DNA of 37,528 nucleotides from Mannheimia indoligenes (GCF_036880405.1 NZ_JBAJJM010000025.1:1-37528), one strand, 5' to 3'; shown: positions 7,897 to 16,857, numbered from the stretch's first letter. A program made the numbers and translations. Notes: generated by a model from the sequence alone, not told the origin.

Positions 7897-8646
7897 ATGG
7901 CACCTGAAGATTTACGTTCTTATAAAAAAATTGGACAAGAGTTAAAAGCAGAATTACTGAGCGGAGCTTATAAAGTAGGCGACAAATTACCGGCAGAACG
8001 TGATTTATCGAATTACTTTAATGTAAGTAGAACGGTTATTCGTGAGGCACTTATTATGCTCGAGCTGGAAAATTTAGTAGAAGTTCGTAAAGGCTCGGGT
8101 GTTTATGTGATTAATTTACCAAAGGTAAATATTGAAGAAACGGACGATTTACCCGATGTTGGACCGTTTGAATTATTACAAGCAAGGCAATTATTAGAAA
8201 GTAGTATTGCTGAATTTGCAGCAATTCAAGCGACCAGAGCAGATGTTTTGCATCTGAAAGAAATTTTAGAGCGTGAACGCCGTACTTTAGAACACGGTAA
8301 TGAAGATTATGTAGCGGATGAAGACTTCCATAAAGCGATTGCAGAAATTACGCAAAATGAAGTCATTATCCGAATGCAAAAAGATCTATGGGAATACAGA
8401 ACGAATAGCCCAATGTGGAAAGGACTACACGCACATATTCCAGATCAAAGTTATCGTTATCTATGGTTAAAAGATCACGAAAATATTATTGCTGCTATAC
8501 AACGAAAAGATCCTGTAATGGCAAGAAAAATGATGTGGCAACATTTAGAAAATGTAAAACAAAAACTATTTGAGTTATCCGATTTAGACGATCCAAACTT
8601 TGATGGTTACTTGTTTAATGTTAGCCCACTGGCTGTAAATTTTTAA
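7897..8646 (+). CDS. uxuR: GntR-family (FadR subfamily) regulator, UxuR-like
   Basis: 249 residues. The N-terminal winged helix-turn-helix runs from about residue 8 to 75 (GDKLPAERDLSNYFNVSRTV then IREALIMLELENLVEVRKGSG). The C-terminal all-helical FCD ligand domain spans about 90-230, with several histidines and acidic residues typical of its metal/ligand pocket. It would repress the hexuronate genes until bound by an intermediate such as fructuronate or mannonate. It lies between the GH31 gene and uxuA in the same operon, downstream of a TTGGT-N2-ACCAA operator. The ribosome site is weak, so translation may be low or coupled. ExuR is the closest alternative name. Confidence 0.9.
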   Translation: MAPEDLRSYKKIGQELKAELLSGAYKVGDKLPAERDLSNYFNVSRTVIREALIMLELENLVEVRKGSGVYVINLPKVNIEETDDLPDVGPFELLQARQLLESSIAEFAAIQATRADVLHLKEILERERRTLEHGNEDYVADEDFHKAIAEITQNEVIIRMQKDLWEYRTNSPMWKGLHAHIPDQSYRYLWLKDHENIIAAIQRKDPVMARKMMWQHLENVKQKLFELSDLDDPNFDGYLFNVSPLAVNF

Positions 8647-8664
8647 TATAACGAGGAGTTTACT

Positions 8665-9849
8665 ATGGAACAAGCATGGCGTTGGTATGGACCAAATGAT
8701 CCAGTATCTTTAGATGATGTAAGACAAGCAGGTGCAACCGGGATCGTAACTGCGTTGCACCATATTCCGAACGGGCAGGTTTGGTCGATAGAAGAAATCA
8801 ATAAACGTAAAGCACAATTAGCTGAAAAAGGTCTGGTTTGGTCTGTTGTTGAGAGTGTGCCGGTTCACGAAGAAATTAAAACTCAAACTGGCAATTTCCA
8901 ACAATGGATTGATAACTACAAACAAACGTTACGTAACCTCGCGGAATGTGGCGTTGACACAGTATGTTACAACTTTATGCCTGTGCTGGATTGGACACGT
9001 ACTGATCTTGACTATAAAATGCCGGATGGTTCTAAAGCATTACGTTTCGACCAAGTTGCCTTTGCAGCATTTGAACTCTATATTTTAAAACGCCCGGGGG
9101 CAGAAGAAACCTATTCAGAAGCAGAGAGAGCAGAAGCGAAAGCCTATTTTGATAAGATGAGCGAAGCTGATATTGCAAAATTGACTAAAAATATTATTGC
9201 TGGTTTACCGGGTTCTGAGGAAGGTTATACCCTTGAAGAATTCCAAGCTCAGTTAGATCGCTATAAAGGTATTTCTGCTGATAAATTCCGTACTCACTTA
9301 GCTTATTTCTTAAATGAAATTGTGCCGGTTGCACAAGAAGTGGGTATTCGTATGGCGATTCACCCAGATGATCCACCACGCCCGATTTTAGGTTTACCAC
9401 GCATTGTATCAACCATCGAAGATATGCAATGGTTTGTGGAAACGCAACCGCTTGCAGCAAACGGGTTTACATTCTGTACCGGATCTTATGGCGTATTAGC
9501 AGAAAACGATTTGGTAAAAATGGCAGAAACCTTTGCAGATCGCATTTACTTCGCTCACTTGCGTGCGACTCAACGTGAAGAGAATCCTCAAAGTTTCCAC
9601 GAAGCTGATCACCTAACTGGTGATGTGGATATGTTTGCGGTGGTGAAAGCACTATTAACTGAGGAATACCGTCGCAAAGCGAATGGCGATCATCGTTTAA
9701 TTCCAATGCGTCCTGACCACGGCCATCAAATGTTGGATGATCTCAAGAAAAAAACCAATCCGGGCTATTCTGCGATAGGTCGTTTAAGAGGGTTAGCGGA
9801 ATTTCGTGGGTTAGAATTAGCGTTGAAAAGAGTGTATTTTAACGACTAA
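8665..9849 (+). CDS. uxuA: Mannonate dehydratase UxuA
   Basis: 394 residues, the same length as E. coli UxuA. It begins MEQAWRWYGPNDPVSLDDVRQAGATG, the recognisable family N terminus, and carries MAIHPDDPPRPILGLPRIVS and RPDHGHQMLDD, which hold metal-binding His and Asp residues. It dehydrates D-mannonate to 2-keto-3-deoxygluconate, the substrate of KdgK on the other operon. A strong ACGAGGAG ribosome site precedes it. It is the last gene of the rightward operon and is followed by a perfect terminator. Confidence 0.97.
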   Translation: MEQAWRWYGPNDPVSLDDVRQAGATGIVTALHHIPNGQVWSIEEINKRKAQLAEKGLVWSVVESVPVHEEIKTQTGNFQQWIDNYKQTLRNLAECGVDTVCYNFMPVLDWTRTDLDYKMPDGSKALRFDQVAFAAFELYILKRPGAEETYSEAERAEAKAYFDKMSEADIAKLTKNIIAGLPGSEEGYTLEEFQAQLDRYKGISADKFRTHLAYFLNEIVPVAQEVGIRMAIHPDDPPRPILGLPRIVSTIEDMQWFVETQPLAANGFTFCTGSYGVLAENDLVKMAETFADRIYFAHLRATQREENPQSFHEADHLTGDVDMFAVVKALLTEEYRRKANGDHRLIPMRPDHGHQMLDDLKKKTNPGYSAIGRLRGLAEFRGLELALKRVYFND

Positions 9850-9862
9850 ATTGTTTTAACCT

Positions 9863-9895
9863 AACGGTTCTCTTATAATAAGAGAACCGTTTTTT
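9863..9895 (+). terminator. Rho-independent terminator after uxuA
   Basis: Perfect 14-bp inverted repeat (9863-9876 with 9878-9891) ending in a T run to 9895. It closes the hexuronate operon 13 bases after the uxuA stop. Confidence 0.9.
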
Positions 9896-9909
9896 ACTCG
9901 CATACAAAT

Positions 9910-10794
9910 ATGTTTAAAAGGCATTTCGGAGAAATAATCCTTTTCCTTGTAACCTTCATAGCCGCCTCAGGCTGGTTCTTTTCTAAAAATGCGTTATCTG
10001 GCTTTCCACCTATTGGATTTATGGGAGTTCGTTTCCTTTCGGCGACATTGATTATGCTTCCATTTTCTTATAAACAGATAAAAACAATCAATAAAACGCA
10101 ATTTAAATATTCGGTTATTACTGGTGGGACTTATGGTATTTATACTATTTTTTGGGTTTTAGGATTAGCATTTAGTACTGTTTTTGGTGAAGGGGCATTT
10201 TTAGTTAGTCTTGCAATGCTTATTGCTCCTTTATTGTCTTGGATTATCTTTAAACACACTCCAGCCAAAATATTTTGGATTGCTTTACCCATTGCCTTAG
10301 TCGGACTTTTTTGCCTTTCTATGGATAAAGGCATATTTCACTTTTCATTAGGCAGTTCTATCTTTCTACTTTCTTCATTATCAGGTGCTCTGTATTTTGT
10401 TTTGAATAACCAATATGCTAAACAAGTTAAATTATTGCCCTTAACAACGATTCAACTTGCAATGGTTGGGGTTATTTGCAGTATTTATTCTTTGATAATG
10501 GAAACTTGGACTTTCCCTATTCCAAATAGTGTCTGGATATGGTTTTTTGCCAGTGTGCTTATTTCAACCAATTTGCGTTTTTTATTACAAACCATCGGGC
10601 AAAAACATTGCCAGATTGCTACCTCATCGCTCATTATGTTACTTGAACCTGTATGGACATTGTTACTTAGTATTGTGATTTTAGGTGAACAACTGAGTTC
10701 TATAAAATGGCTAGGTTGTAGCTTAATTTTAGGGGCGTTGATTATTTATCGCTTACCTGCTATTTGGATACGAAGAAAATCGTTTAACAGATGA
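9910..10794 (+). CDS. EamA/DMT-family transporter, substrate unknown
   Basis: 294 residues with about ten hydrophobic segments arranged as two EamA repeats of the drug/metabolite transporter superfamily. The second half ends with the typical SSLIMLLEPVWTLLLSIVILGEQLS followed by IKWLGCSLILGALIIY. It is probably an inner-membrane metabolite exporter. It starts immediately after the uxuA terminator. No good ribosome site precedes the ATG at 9910, so the exact start is uncertain. No specific substrate can be assigned; a hexuronate-related role is possible only by position. Confidence 0.85.
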   Translation: MFKRHFGEIILFLVTFIAASGWFFSKNALSGFPPIGFMGVRFLSATLIMLPFSYKQIKTINKTQFKYSVITGGTYGIYTIFWVLGLAFSTVFGEGAFLVSLAMLIAPLLSWIIFKHTPAKIFWIALPIALVGLFCLSMDKGIFHFSLGSSIFLLSSLSGALYFVLNNQYAKQVKLLPLTTIQLAMVGVICSIYSLIMETWTFPIPNSVWIWFFASVLISTNLRFLLQTIGQKHCQIATSSLIMLLEPVWTLLLSIVILGEQLSSIKWLGCSLILGALIIYRLPAIWIRRKSFNR

Positions 10795-10816
10795 ACCTTA
10801 CTCTTTAATAAGATAT

Positions 10817-10862
10817 ACAAGCGGTTGTTTTTGCAAAAAATCTTGTAAAAATAACCGCTTGT
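10817..10862. terminator. Inverted pair of uptake sequences, terminator-like
   Basis: ACAAGCGGT (10817-10825) and ACCGCTTGT (10854-10862) face each other around a TTTTTGCAAAAAA region. The stem could end transcription of the DMT gene before rsfS. Inverted uptake-sequence pairs are known to serve as terminators in Pasteurellaceae. Confidence 0.7.
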
Positions 10863-10884
10863 TGTCTTATATCTCCCCAATCTA

Positions 10885-10893
10885 TGTTAAAAT
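10885..10893 (+). promoter_or_regulatory. Extended -10 promoter candidate for the rsfS operon
   Basis: TGTTAAAAT is an extended -10 element (TG-N-TAAAAT) 32 bases before the rsfS start. No -35 at 17 bases is evident; TTGTCT at 10862 is three bases too far upstream. Confidence 0.5.
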
Positions 10894-10925
10894 TCTCTGT
10901 TTTTATGGTATGAGAGAGAAATAAA

Positions 10926-11240
10926 GTGGAACAAAATTTAGTCGAGTTTTTAACAAAAACCTTAGATGATTTAAAGGCGAAAGATATTTTAGCCATTGAT
11001 GTGAAAGGTAAATCAAGTATTACCGATACAATGATTTTAGCCACAGGAACGTCAAGTCGCCACGTGGCTTCAACGGCGGATCGTTTGATTAGTGAAGCGA
11101 AACAAGCAGGCGTTGAGGTGTTTGGTGATGAAGGTAAAGCGGTAGCAGATTGGATTGTGGTGGATTTCGGGCAAGCGATAGTTCACTTGTTGCAAGAAGA
11201 AAGTCGTGAGATGTATCAATTAGAGAAACTTTGGGCGTAA
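10926..11240 (+). CDS. rsfS: Ribosome silencing factor RsfS (Iojap family)
   Basis: 104 residues, normal family length. The Iojap/RsfS core is clear: DILAIDVKGKSSITDTMILA then GTSSRHVASTADRL, and a late VVDFGQAIVHLLQEESREMY. It binds uL14 of the large ribosomal subunit and blocks subunit joining in slow growth. The start is GTG with GAGAGAG upstream. It is the first gene of the conserved block leading to mrdA-mrdB-lipA, as in E. coli. Confidence 0.96.
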   Translation: MEQNLVEFLTKTLDDLKAKDILAIDVKGKSSITDTMILATGTSSRHVASTADRLISEAKQAGVEVFGDEGKAVADWIVVDFGQAIVHLLQEESREMYQLEKLWA

Positions 11241-11260
11241 TTCTTATTTTAAATCACATT

Positions 11261-11318
11261 GCAAGCGGTTATTTTAGGCTAGTTTTTTGCAAATTTCTCG
11301 AAAAATTTAACCGCTTGT
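11261..11318. repeat. Inverted uptake-sequence pair between rsfS and rlmH
   Basis: GCAAGCGGT (11261-11269, one mismatch) and ACCGCTTGT (11310-11318) are inverted around TTTGCAAATTT-like sequence. They could form a stem and attenuate transcription between rsfS and rlmH. The second copy ends only 14 bases before the rlmH start. Confidence 0.65.
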
Positions 11319-11332
11319 GAGTATCAGAAGAA

Positions 11333-11800
11333 ATGAAAATTCAATTAATTGCAGTTGGCACAAAAATGCCAGCCTGGGTAACAACGGGGTTTGAAGAGTA
11401 TCAACGCCGTTTTCCGAAAGATATGCCGTTTGAGTTGATCGAAATCCCAGCGGGAAAGCGAGGCAAGAATGCTGATACTAAACGCATTTTAGAGCTTGAA
11501 GGCAAGGCGATGTTGGCAGCAGCAGGAAAGGCAAAAATTGTTACGTTAGATATTCCGGGTAAGCCCTGGACAACCGAGCAGTTAGCCACTCAACTAGAAG
11601 GCTGGAAAAATGATGGGCGAGATGTTGCTTTGTTAATTGGTGGTCCAGAAGGATTATCTCCTGAATGTAAAGCAGCGGCTGAGCAGAGTTGGTCGTTATC
11701 GCCTTTAACATTGCCACACCCGCTTGTGCGTGTGGTGGTGGCAGAAAGTTTGTATCGGGCGTGGTCGGTAACCATTAATCACCCTTATCATCGAGAATAG
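11333..11800 (+). CDS. rlmH: 23S rRNA (pseudouridine1915-N3)-methyltransferase RlmH
   Basis: 155 residues, same as E. coli. It is a SPOUT-class trefoil-knot methyltransferase with the SAM loop LLIGGPEGLS (101-110) and the C-terminal LPHPLVRVVVAESLYRAWSV then NHPYHRE. It methylates pseudouridine 1915 in helix 69 of 23S rRNA on assembled ribosomes. It lies between rsfS and mrdA as in E. coli, with 11 bases to mrdA. Confidence 0.97.
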   Translation: MKIQLIAVGTKMPAWVTTGFEEYQRRFPKDMPFELIEIPAGKRGKNADTKRILELEGKAMLAAAGKAKIVTLDIPGKPWTTEQLATQLEGWKNDGRDVALLIGGPEGLSPECKAAAEQSWSLSPLTLPHPLVRVVVAESLYRAWSVTINHPYHRE

Positions 11801-11811
11801 TTGTTAGATAT

Positions 11812-13761
11812 ATGTTTGGTAAATTAGCAAAATTCACTTCATCAAATCAGCGAGAAAAGGTACGAGACGGGCAGGCAGAAAGTAATCTGTATGCCCGCCG
11901 TGCCTTAGTTGCGTTTGTGGGAGTACTTGCCTTAACTGGCGTGTTGTTAGCTAATCTGTACCATTTACAAGTGGTTAATTATGATGACTACCAAACACGT
12001 TCAAATGGTAACCGTATTAAATTATTGCCAGTGCCACCTGCCCGTGGGCTAATTTATGACCGTAATGGAAAAGTATTAGCGGAAAACTTGACCTATTTCG
12101 GGCTGTTTATTGTGCCGGAAAAAACGGAGAATATTGAGCAGACCTTAGAAGAACTCAGAGAAGTGGTTGGGCTGACAGACGAAGATATCGAGAACTACAA
12201 TAAAGAGAAAAAACGCACCTCTCGTTATACGCCGATTATGCTGAAAGGCAATTTGAATGAAACGCAGATGGCACGTTTTGCTGTCAATCAGTACCGCTTT
12301 CCTAGTTTAGATGTGCAGGCGTACTACAAGCGTAATTATCCTTATGGAGAATTATTGACCCATATTATCGGTTATGTAGCGAAAATTAACGAAAATGACA
12401 AGAAAAAGCTGCAAGAAGAAGGGAAATTCGGTAATTATGCAGGTTCGCACGATATGGGAAAACTGGGTATCGAGAAATTCTATGAAGATCAATTACACGG
12501 TGTAACAGGTTTTGAGGAAGTAGAAATTAATAATCGTGGCAAGGTTATCCGTAAGCTGCGTGATCAACCCGGGGTTGCCGGCAGTAGCATTCGTTTAAGT
12601 ATTGATGTGGAATTGCAGCAATATGTGATGTCGCTGATTTCTGAGCAAAAAGGGGCGGTTGTGGTGCTAGATCCGCGTGATAGTAGCATTTTGGCGATGG
12701 TCTCTAATCCAAGCTATGACAATAATTTATTTGTGGGCGGTATTTCAGGTAAGGATTATAAAGCGTTGCTTGATGATCCAAATAGACCGCTTTATAGCCG
12801 TGTAACTCAAGGGACTTATCCGCCGGCATCGACTATTAAAGCATTTATGGCGGTAGCCGGTTTGGAAGAAGGACTTATTACGCCGACAACGACTATTTCT
12901 GATCCCGGCTATTGGATTTTACCCGGCACAACGCAACGTTATCGAGACTGGAAGCGTAGTGGGCACGGTGCAACCAATGTGAATAAAGCGATTACCGAGT
13001 CATCCGATACCTTCTTCTATCAGTTAGCCTACAAAATGGGGATTGATAAAATGTCGGAATGGATGAATAAATTCGGCTTTGGGGTAAAAACAGGAATCGA
13101 TATTTTTGAGGAATCGGCAGGCGTAATGCCAACCCGTGAATGGAAGCAAAAACGTTATAAAAAGCAATGGGTTCAGGGTGATACTATTCCTGTTGGTATC
13201 GGGCAAGGTTATTGGATTTCAACACCGCTTCAGTTAGCGAAAGCAACGGCGATTTTAATCAATAATGGGCGAGTGAATACACCGCATTTAATGCTTGAAG
13301 TACAAAGCAGTAATTCAGTTACGCCATATCAAGATCCGCTACTTTATGAGGATATTAAAGGCGTGCCGGATTCTTATTGGAATTTAGCAAAACTTGGAAT
13401 GTATAACGTAAACCACGCGTCAAACGGCACCGCTCGTAAAGTATTCGCGAGTGCGTTTTATCATTCAGCGGGTAAAACGGGAACAGCTCAGGTGTTTAAC
13501 TTGAACGGTAAAAATTACGATAAGAATGCAATTAAAAAAGAGTTGCACGACCACGCGTGGTATATCGGTTATGCCCCTTATGAAAACCCGACAATGGTGG
13601 TGGCATTAATTTTAGAAAATGCCGGTGGCGGCGGAAGTGCGGCAGCTCCTGTTGCTCGTCAAATTATGGATTATGTGTTAAGAAAAGGCGTTAGTGAACA
13701 ACCTAATTTGCAAAATTCTGAGAAAAATCAACCGCTTGTAACAGAGGGCAATAATGAATAG
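11812..13761 (+). CDS. mrdA: Penicillin-binding protein 2 (elongation transpeptidase)
   Basis: 649 residues. A cytoplasmic tail is followed by one membrane anchor (about 31-52), a pedestal/dimerisation domain and a transpeptidase domain. The active-site motifs are S340-TIK343, S397-S-D399 and K555-T-G557. It cross-links peptidoglycan with RodA in the rod complex at the inner membrane. The gene overlaps mrdB by 8 bases. The last residues (about 632-646, LQNSEKNQPLVTEG) are encoded by an extended uptake sequence, so the C-terminal tail appears to be built from it. No strong ribosome site precedes the start, so coupling to rlmH is likely. Confidence 0.97.
   Translation: MFGKLAKFTSSNQREKVRDGQAESNLYARRALVAFVGVLALTGVLLANLYHLQVVNYDDYQTRSNGNRIKLLPVPPARGLIYDRNGKVLAENLTYFGLFIVPEKTENIEQTLEELREVVGLTDEDIENYNKEKKRTSRYTPIMLKGNLNETQMARFAVNQYRFPSLDVQAYYKRNYPYGELLTHIIGYVAKINENDKKKLQEEGKFGNYAGSHDMGKLGIEKFYEDQLHGVTGFEEVEINNRGKVIRKLRDQPGVAGSSIRLSIDVELQQYVMSLISEQKGAVVVLDPRDSSILAMVSNPSYDNNLFVGGISGKDYKALLDDPNRPLYSRVTQGTYPPASTIKAFMAVAGLEEGLITPTTTISDPGYWILPGTTQRYRDWKRSGHGATNVNKAITESSDTFFYQLAYKMGIDKMSEWMNKFGFGVKTGIDIFEESAGVMPTREWKQKRYKKQWVQGDTIPVGIGQGYWISTPLQLAKATAILINNGRVNTPHLMLEVQSSNSVTPYQDPLLYEDIKGVPDSYWNLAKLGMYNVNHASNGTARKVFASAFYHSAGKTGTAQVFNLNGKNYDKNAIKKELHDHAWYIGYAPYENPTMVVALILENAGGGGSAAAPVARQIMDYVLRKGVSEQPNLQNSEKNQPLVTEGNNE
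13731..13739 (-). repeat. DNA uptake sequence core in the 3' end of mrdA
   Basis: Exact ACCGCTTGT. Reading back toward 13700 there is also the TTTGCAAA-like accessory segment, so a full extended uptake sequence lies within codons of the PBP2 tail. Confidence 0.75.
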
Positions 13762-14881
13762 TGGATTTAAAAAACTTTTTTGGAAGCTATTTTCGCTTGA
13801 TCTCCTTTTGTTAATCGGTTTGTTAGCGATTACCGGCTACGGCTTATTAGTGCTTTACAGTGCTAGTGGCGGAAGTGAGAGAATGTTTACAAACCGAGTG
13901 ATACAAGTTTCGCTCGGCTTAGGTTTGATGCTAGTAATGGCAATGTTTCCTCCTCGTTTTTACCAAAAAGTATCACCTTATTTGTATGTTTTTTGCTTGA
14001 TATTACTGATTCTAGTGGATTTGGTGGGGGAAACCAGTAAAGGAGCTCAGCGTTGGTTAAATTTAGGTTTTGTTCGCTTTCAACCTTCTGAAATTGCTAA
14101 ACTCGCCGTACCATTGATGGTTGCTACTTATTTAAGTAAGCGACCACTTCCACCAAGTTTTAAAGATACTTTTATCGCTCTGGCAATTATTATCGTGCCA
14201 ACGTTATTGGTTGCGATTCAGCCCGATTTAGGGACATCTATTTTAGTTTGTTCGGCAGGGCTTTTTGTACTGTTTTTAGCTGGGCTAAGCTGGAAATTGA
14301 TTGGTGCAGGCGTGGTGTTTTTGGCAGGCTTTATTCCGATAATGTGGTTTTTCTTGATGCACGATTACCAAAAAACACGGGTAATGACCTTAATCGATCC
14401 GGATAAAGACCCTCTGGGTGCAGGCTACCATATTATCCAATCTAAAATTGCGATAGGCTCCGGTGGTATTAATGGTAAAGGCTGGATGGAAGGCACGCAA
14501 TCGCAATTGGAATTTTTGCCTGAACCGCACACCGATTTTATTTTTGCCGTTTTGAGTGAAGAACATGGTATGATAGGCATCTTGATTTTGCTGGCTATCT
14601 ATTTATTTATTATTGCCAGAGGCTTAATGATTGGCACAAAATCAGGTTCTGCCTTTGGGCGTATATTATCGGGCGGTACAGCCCTGTTATTCTTTGTTTA
14701 CGTTTTTGTAAATATTGGAATGGTAAGTGGTATTTTGCCCGTAGTCGGTGTACCATTACCACTCTTTAGCTATGGAGGAACATCTTATGTTACTCTTATG
14801 GCTGCATTTGGCTTGATGATGTCCACTTATGTGCATCGTAAACGTACAGGTAGTAACAACCCTTACGACAAGCTGAAATAA
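13754..14881 (+). CDS. mrdB: RodA (SEDS glycosyltransferase)
   Basis: 375 residues with about ten membrane segments. SEDS signatures are visible: RWLNLGFVRFQPSEIAKLA, QPDLGTSIL, FLPEPHTDFIFAVLSEEHG and the late PVVGVPLPLFSYGGTSYV. It polymerises lipid II into glycan strands with PBP2 in cell elongation. Its ATG lies inside the end of mrdA, indicating translational coupling. Confidence 0.97.
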   Translation: MNSGFKKLFWKLFSLDLLLLIGLLAITGYGLLVLYSASGGSERMFTNRVIQVSLGLGLMLVMAMFPPRFYQKVSPYLYVFCLILLILVDLVGETSKGAQRWLNLGFVRFQPSEIAKLAVPLMVATYLSKRPLPPSFKDTFIALAIIIVPTLLVAIQPDLGTSILVCSAGLFVLFLAGLSWKLIGAGVVFLAGFIPIMWFFLMHDYQKTRVMTLIDPDKDPLGAGYHIIQSKIAIGSGGINGKGWMEGTQSQLEFLPEPHTDFIFAVLSEEHGMIGILILLAIYLFIIARGLMIGTKSGSAFGRILSGGTALLFFVYVFVNIGMVSGILPVVGVPLPLFSYGGTSYVTLMAAFGLMMSTYVHRKRTGSNNPYDKLK

Positions 14882-14987
14882 ATAGGGTATCAACGCCCTG
14901 AACTTTTGCTTTTTTGCGGTATCAAAAAGCAGTGAAACTATCATCGTTACAAACAATAGCGACATCCACATAGAGGAAAAAACTTAT

Positions 14988-15566
14988 ATGAGATTAGGTA
15001 AAATTGTAACCCTGTTGTTAGCTGGATTTCTGACTTTTAGCTCATTAAATTCTTTTGCTGCGACAAAGGATTCAAAAGCTAAGTCGAGTATCTCAACAAA
15101 GAAGCAAACAGCTTCTAAAGCAACAAAAAAGACGGCAAAAATTGCTCAAAAAGTAACGGCTAAAGCTGTGAAAAAAGAGATAGCAACGATTAACAAACAA
15201 TCGCCAAAGAATCTTCATAAACAGGTTATCAGCAAACATTTTCAAACAGGTGTGGCAAGTTATTACGCCAATAAATTTAATGGTCGCCGCACGGCAAATG
15301 GTGAAACCTTTAGTAATGCAAAATTGACAGCAGCCCACAGAACTTTGCCTTTTGGTACTTTGATTGAAGTAACTAATTTACGCAATGGGCGTTCAGTGGT
15401 TGTGAGAGTAAATGATAGAGGACCTTATGCTCACGCAAGAGTGCTTGATTTATCATCAGCGGCGGCTAAGCATATTGGTATGCATCATTCAGGTACAGCT
15501 AAGGTAAAAATTGCAGTAGTAAATAAAAATGCAAATGTAACAAAAGACCTTTATGCTCTGTATTAA
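14988..15566 (+). CDS. rlpA: RlpA-like septal ring lytic transglycosylase, short form
   Basis: 192 residues: a signal peptide (cleavage near FAA at 23-25), a lysine/threonine-rich linker of about 55 residues, then the double-psi beta-barrel domain (about 87-180) with GVASYYANKFNGRRTANGE and VRVNDRGPY. RlpA proteins cut naked glycan strands in the cell wall. Unlike E. coli RlpA, this protein has no SPOR domain and no cysteine anywhere, so it is not a lipoprotein and not targeted to the septum by SPOR. Its position between mrdB and dacA matches E. coli. An AGAGGAA ribosome site supports the start. Confidence 0.9.
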   Translation: MRLGKIVTLLLAGFLTFSSLNSFAATKDSKAKSSISTKKQTASKATKKTAKIAQKVTAKAVKKEIATINKQSPKNLHKQVISKHFQTGVASYYANKFNGRRTANGETFSNAKLTAAHRTLPFGTLIEVTNLRNGRSVVVRVNDRGPYAHARVLDLSSAAAKHIGMHHSGTAKVKIAVVNKNANVTKDLYALY

Positions 15567-15590
15567 TTTAAGAGGAATTTAGACGAATTT

Positions 15591-16769
15591 ATGAAAAAAA
15601 CATTAGTGAAAGCCTTCAGTGTTGTTAGTCTTGCGGTATCAAGCATTGCTTACGCTGATTTAAATACCAACTTTAACCTACAAGCTCCACAAATTAATGC
15701 ACAAACTTATATTTTGATGGATTACAACTCCGGAGAAGTATTAGTGAGCTTAAACCCTGACCAACGTCAATATCCGGCATCATTAACGAAAATGATGACT
15801 AGCTATGTGGTAGGCGAAGCATTAAAAGAAGGGAAAATCAGCAATAGCGATATGGTTACAGTTACGGAAAACTCTTGGGCACAAAAGTTTCCGGGCTCTT
15901 CATTAATGTTCTTAGATTTAAACACTAAAGTTTCTGTTGCAGATTTAATGAAAGGCTTGATTATCGTGTCAGGTAACGATGCATCTGTAGCTCTTGCGGA
16001 ACACGTTTCCGGCTCTGAAGCCGCATTCATTAATGAAATGAACAAATATGTACAGCAATTCGGGTTGAAAAATACACATTTTACGACGGTGCACGGCTTA
16101 GATCACCCGGAGCAATATTCTTCAGCTCGTGATATGGCAATTATCGGAGCTCATATTATTCGCGACCACCCTGAAGAATACAAAATTCACGCAGAAAAAG
16201 AGTTTCAATATAACATCAAAAAACCACAACCAAACCGCAACGGCTTATTGTGGGATAAAACAATTCAAGTTGATGGTTTGAAAACAGGTCATACTGATAA
16301 AGCCGGTTATAACTTAGTAGCTTCAGCGGTTAATCCAAATACTCGCTTGATTTCTGTTGTAATGGGCGTGCCAACTTATAAAGGGCGTGAAGTTGAAAGT
16401 AAAAAATTACTCCAATGGGGTTTTGCCAATTTTGAGACTATCAAATCACTTCCAGCGGCACAATCTGTTGCAGAGCAAAGTGTTTATTATGGTGAAGTAA
16501 ACAAAGTGCAGTTAGGTTCGGTACAAGATAGTTTTGTAACCATTCCAAAGGGCAGAGCGGCAGACTTAAAAGCTCGTTATGAGTTAGAGAAGAAAAACCT
16601 TGAAGCTCCTTTAGTAAAAGGGCAAGTAGTCGGTAAAATGATTTACCAATTAGATGGTAAAGATGTGGCAAGCACTAACTTACAAGCACTACAAGATGTT
16701 CCGGAAGCCGGTATTTTTGGCAAAGCGTGGGATTGGATCGCTTTAACTGTGAAGAGCTTATTTGATTAA
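15591..16769 (+). CDS. dacA: D-alanyl-D-alanine carboxypeptidase (PBP5/6 type)
   Basis: 392 residues. Signal peptide to about A22; active-site motifs S64-LTK67, S127-G-N129 and K231-TG233. A second beta domain (about 285-365) precedes the C-terminal amphipathic helix IFGKAWDWIALTVKSLF, which anchors the enzyme to the outer face of the inner membrane. It trims the terminal D-Ala of pentapeptides and limits cross-linking. It lies 24 bases after rlpA. Confidence 0.97.
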   Translation: MKKTLVKAFSVVSLAVSSIAYADLNTNFNLQAPQINAQTYILMDYNSGEVLVSLNPDQRQYPASLTKMMTSYVVGEALKEGKISNSDMVTVTENSWAQKFPGSSLMFLDLNTKVSVADLMKGLIIVSGNDASVALAEHVSGSEAAFINEMNKYVQQFGLKNTHFTTVHGLDHPEQYSSARDMAIIGAHIIRDHPEEYKIHAEKEFQYNIKKPQPNRNGLLWDKTIQVDGLKTGHTDKAGYNLVASAVNPNTRLISVVMGVPTYKGREVESKKLLQWGFANFETIKSLPAAQSVAEQSVYYGEVNKVQLGSVQDSFVTIPKGRAADLKARYELEKKNLEAPLVKGQVVGKMIYQLDGKDVASTNLQALQDVPEAGIFGKAWDWIALTVKSLFD

Positions 16770-16814
16770 TCTTGTAATTAAAAATTTCATCCCCATTTAG
16801 TGTCGTACAAAATC

Positions 16815-16857
16815 AAGCGGTGTGATTTTGCAAAAAATTTGCAAAATTTCACCGCTT
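16815..16857. terminator. Inverted uptake-sequence pair after dacA
   Basis: A 19-base arm from AAGCGGT at 16815 pairs, with two mismatches, with the arm ending at 16857. The loop is about 5 bases and AT-rich. It lies 46 bases after the dacA stop and before ybeD, so it may end or attenuate the upstream operon. Confidence 0.6.
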
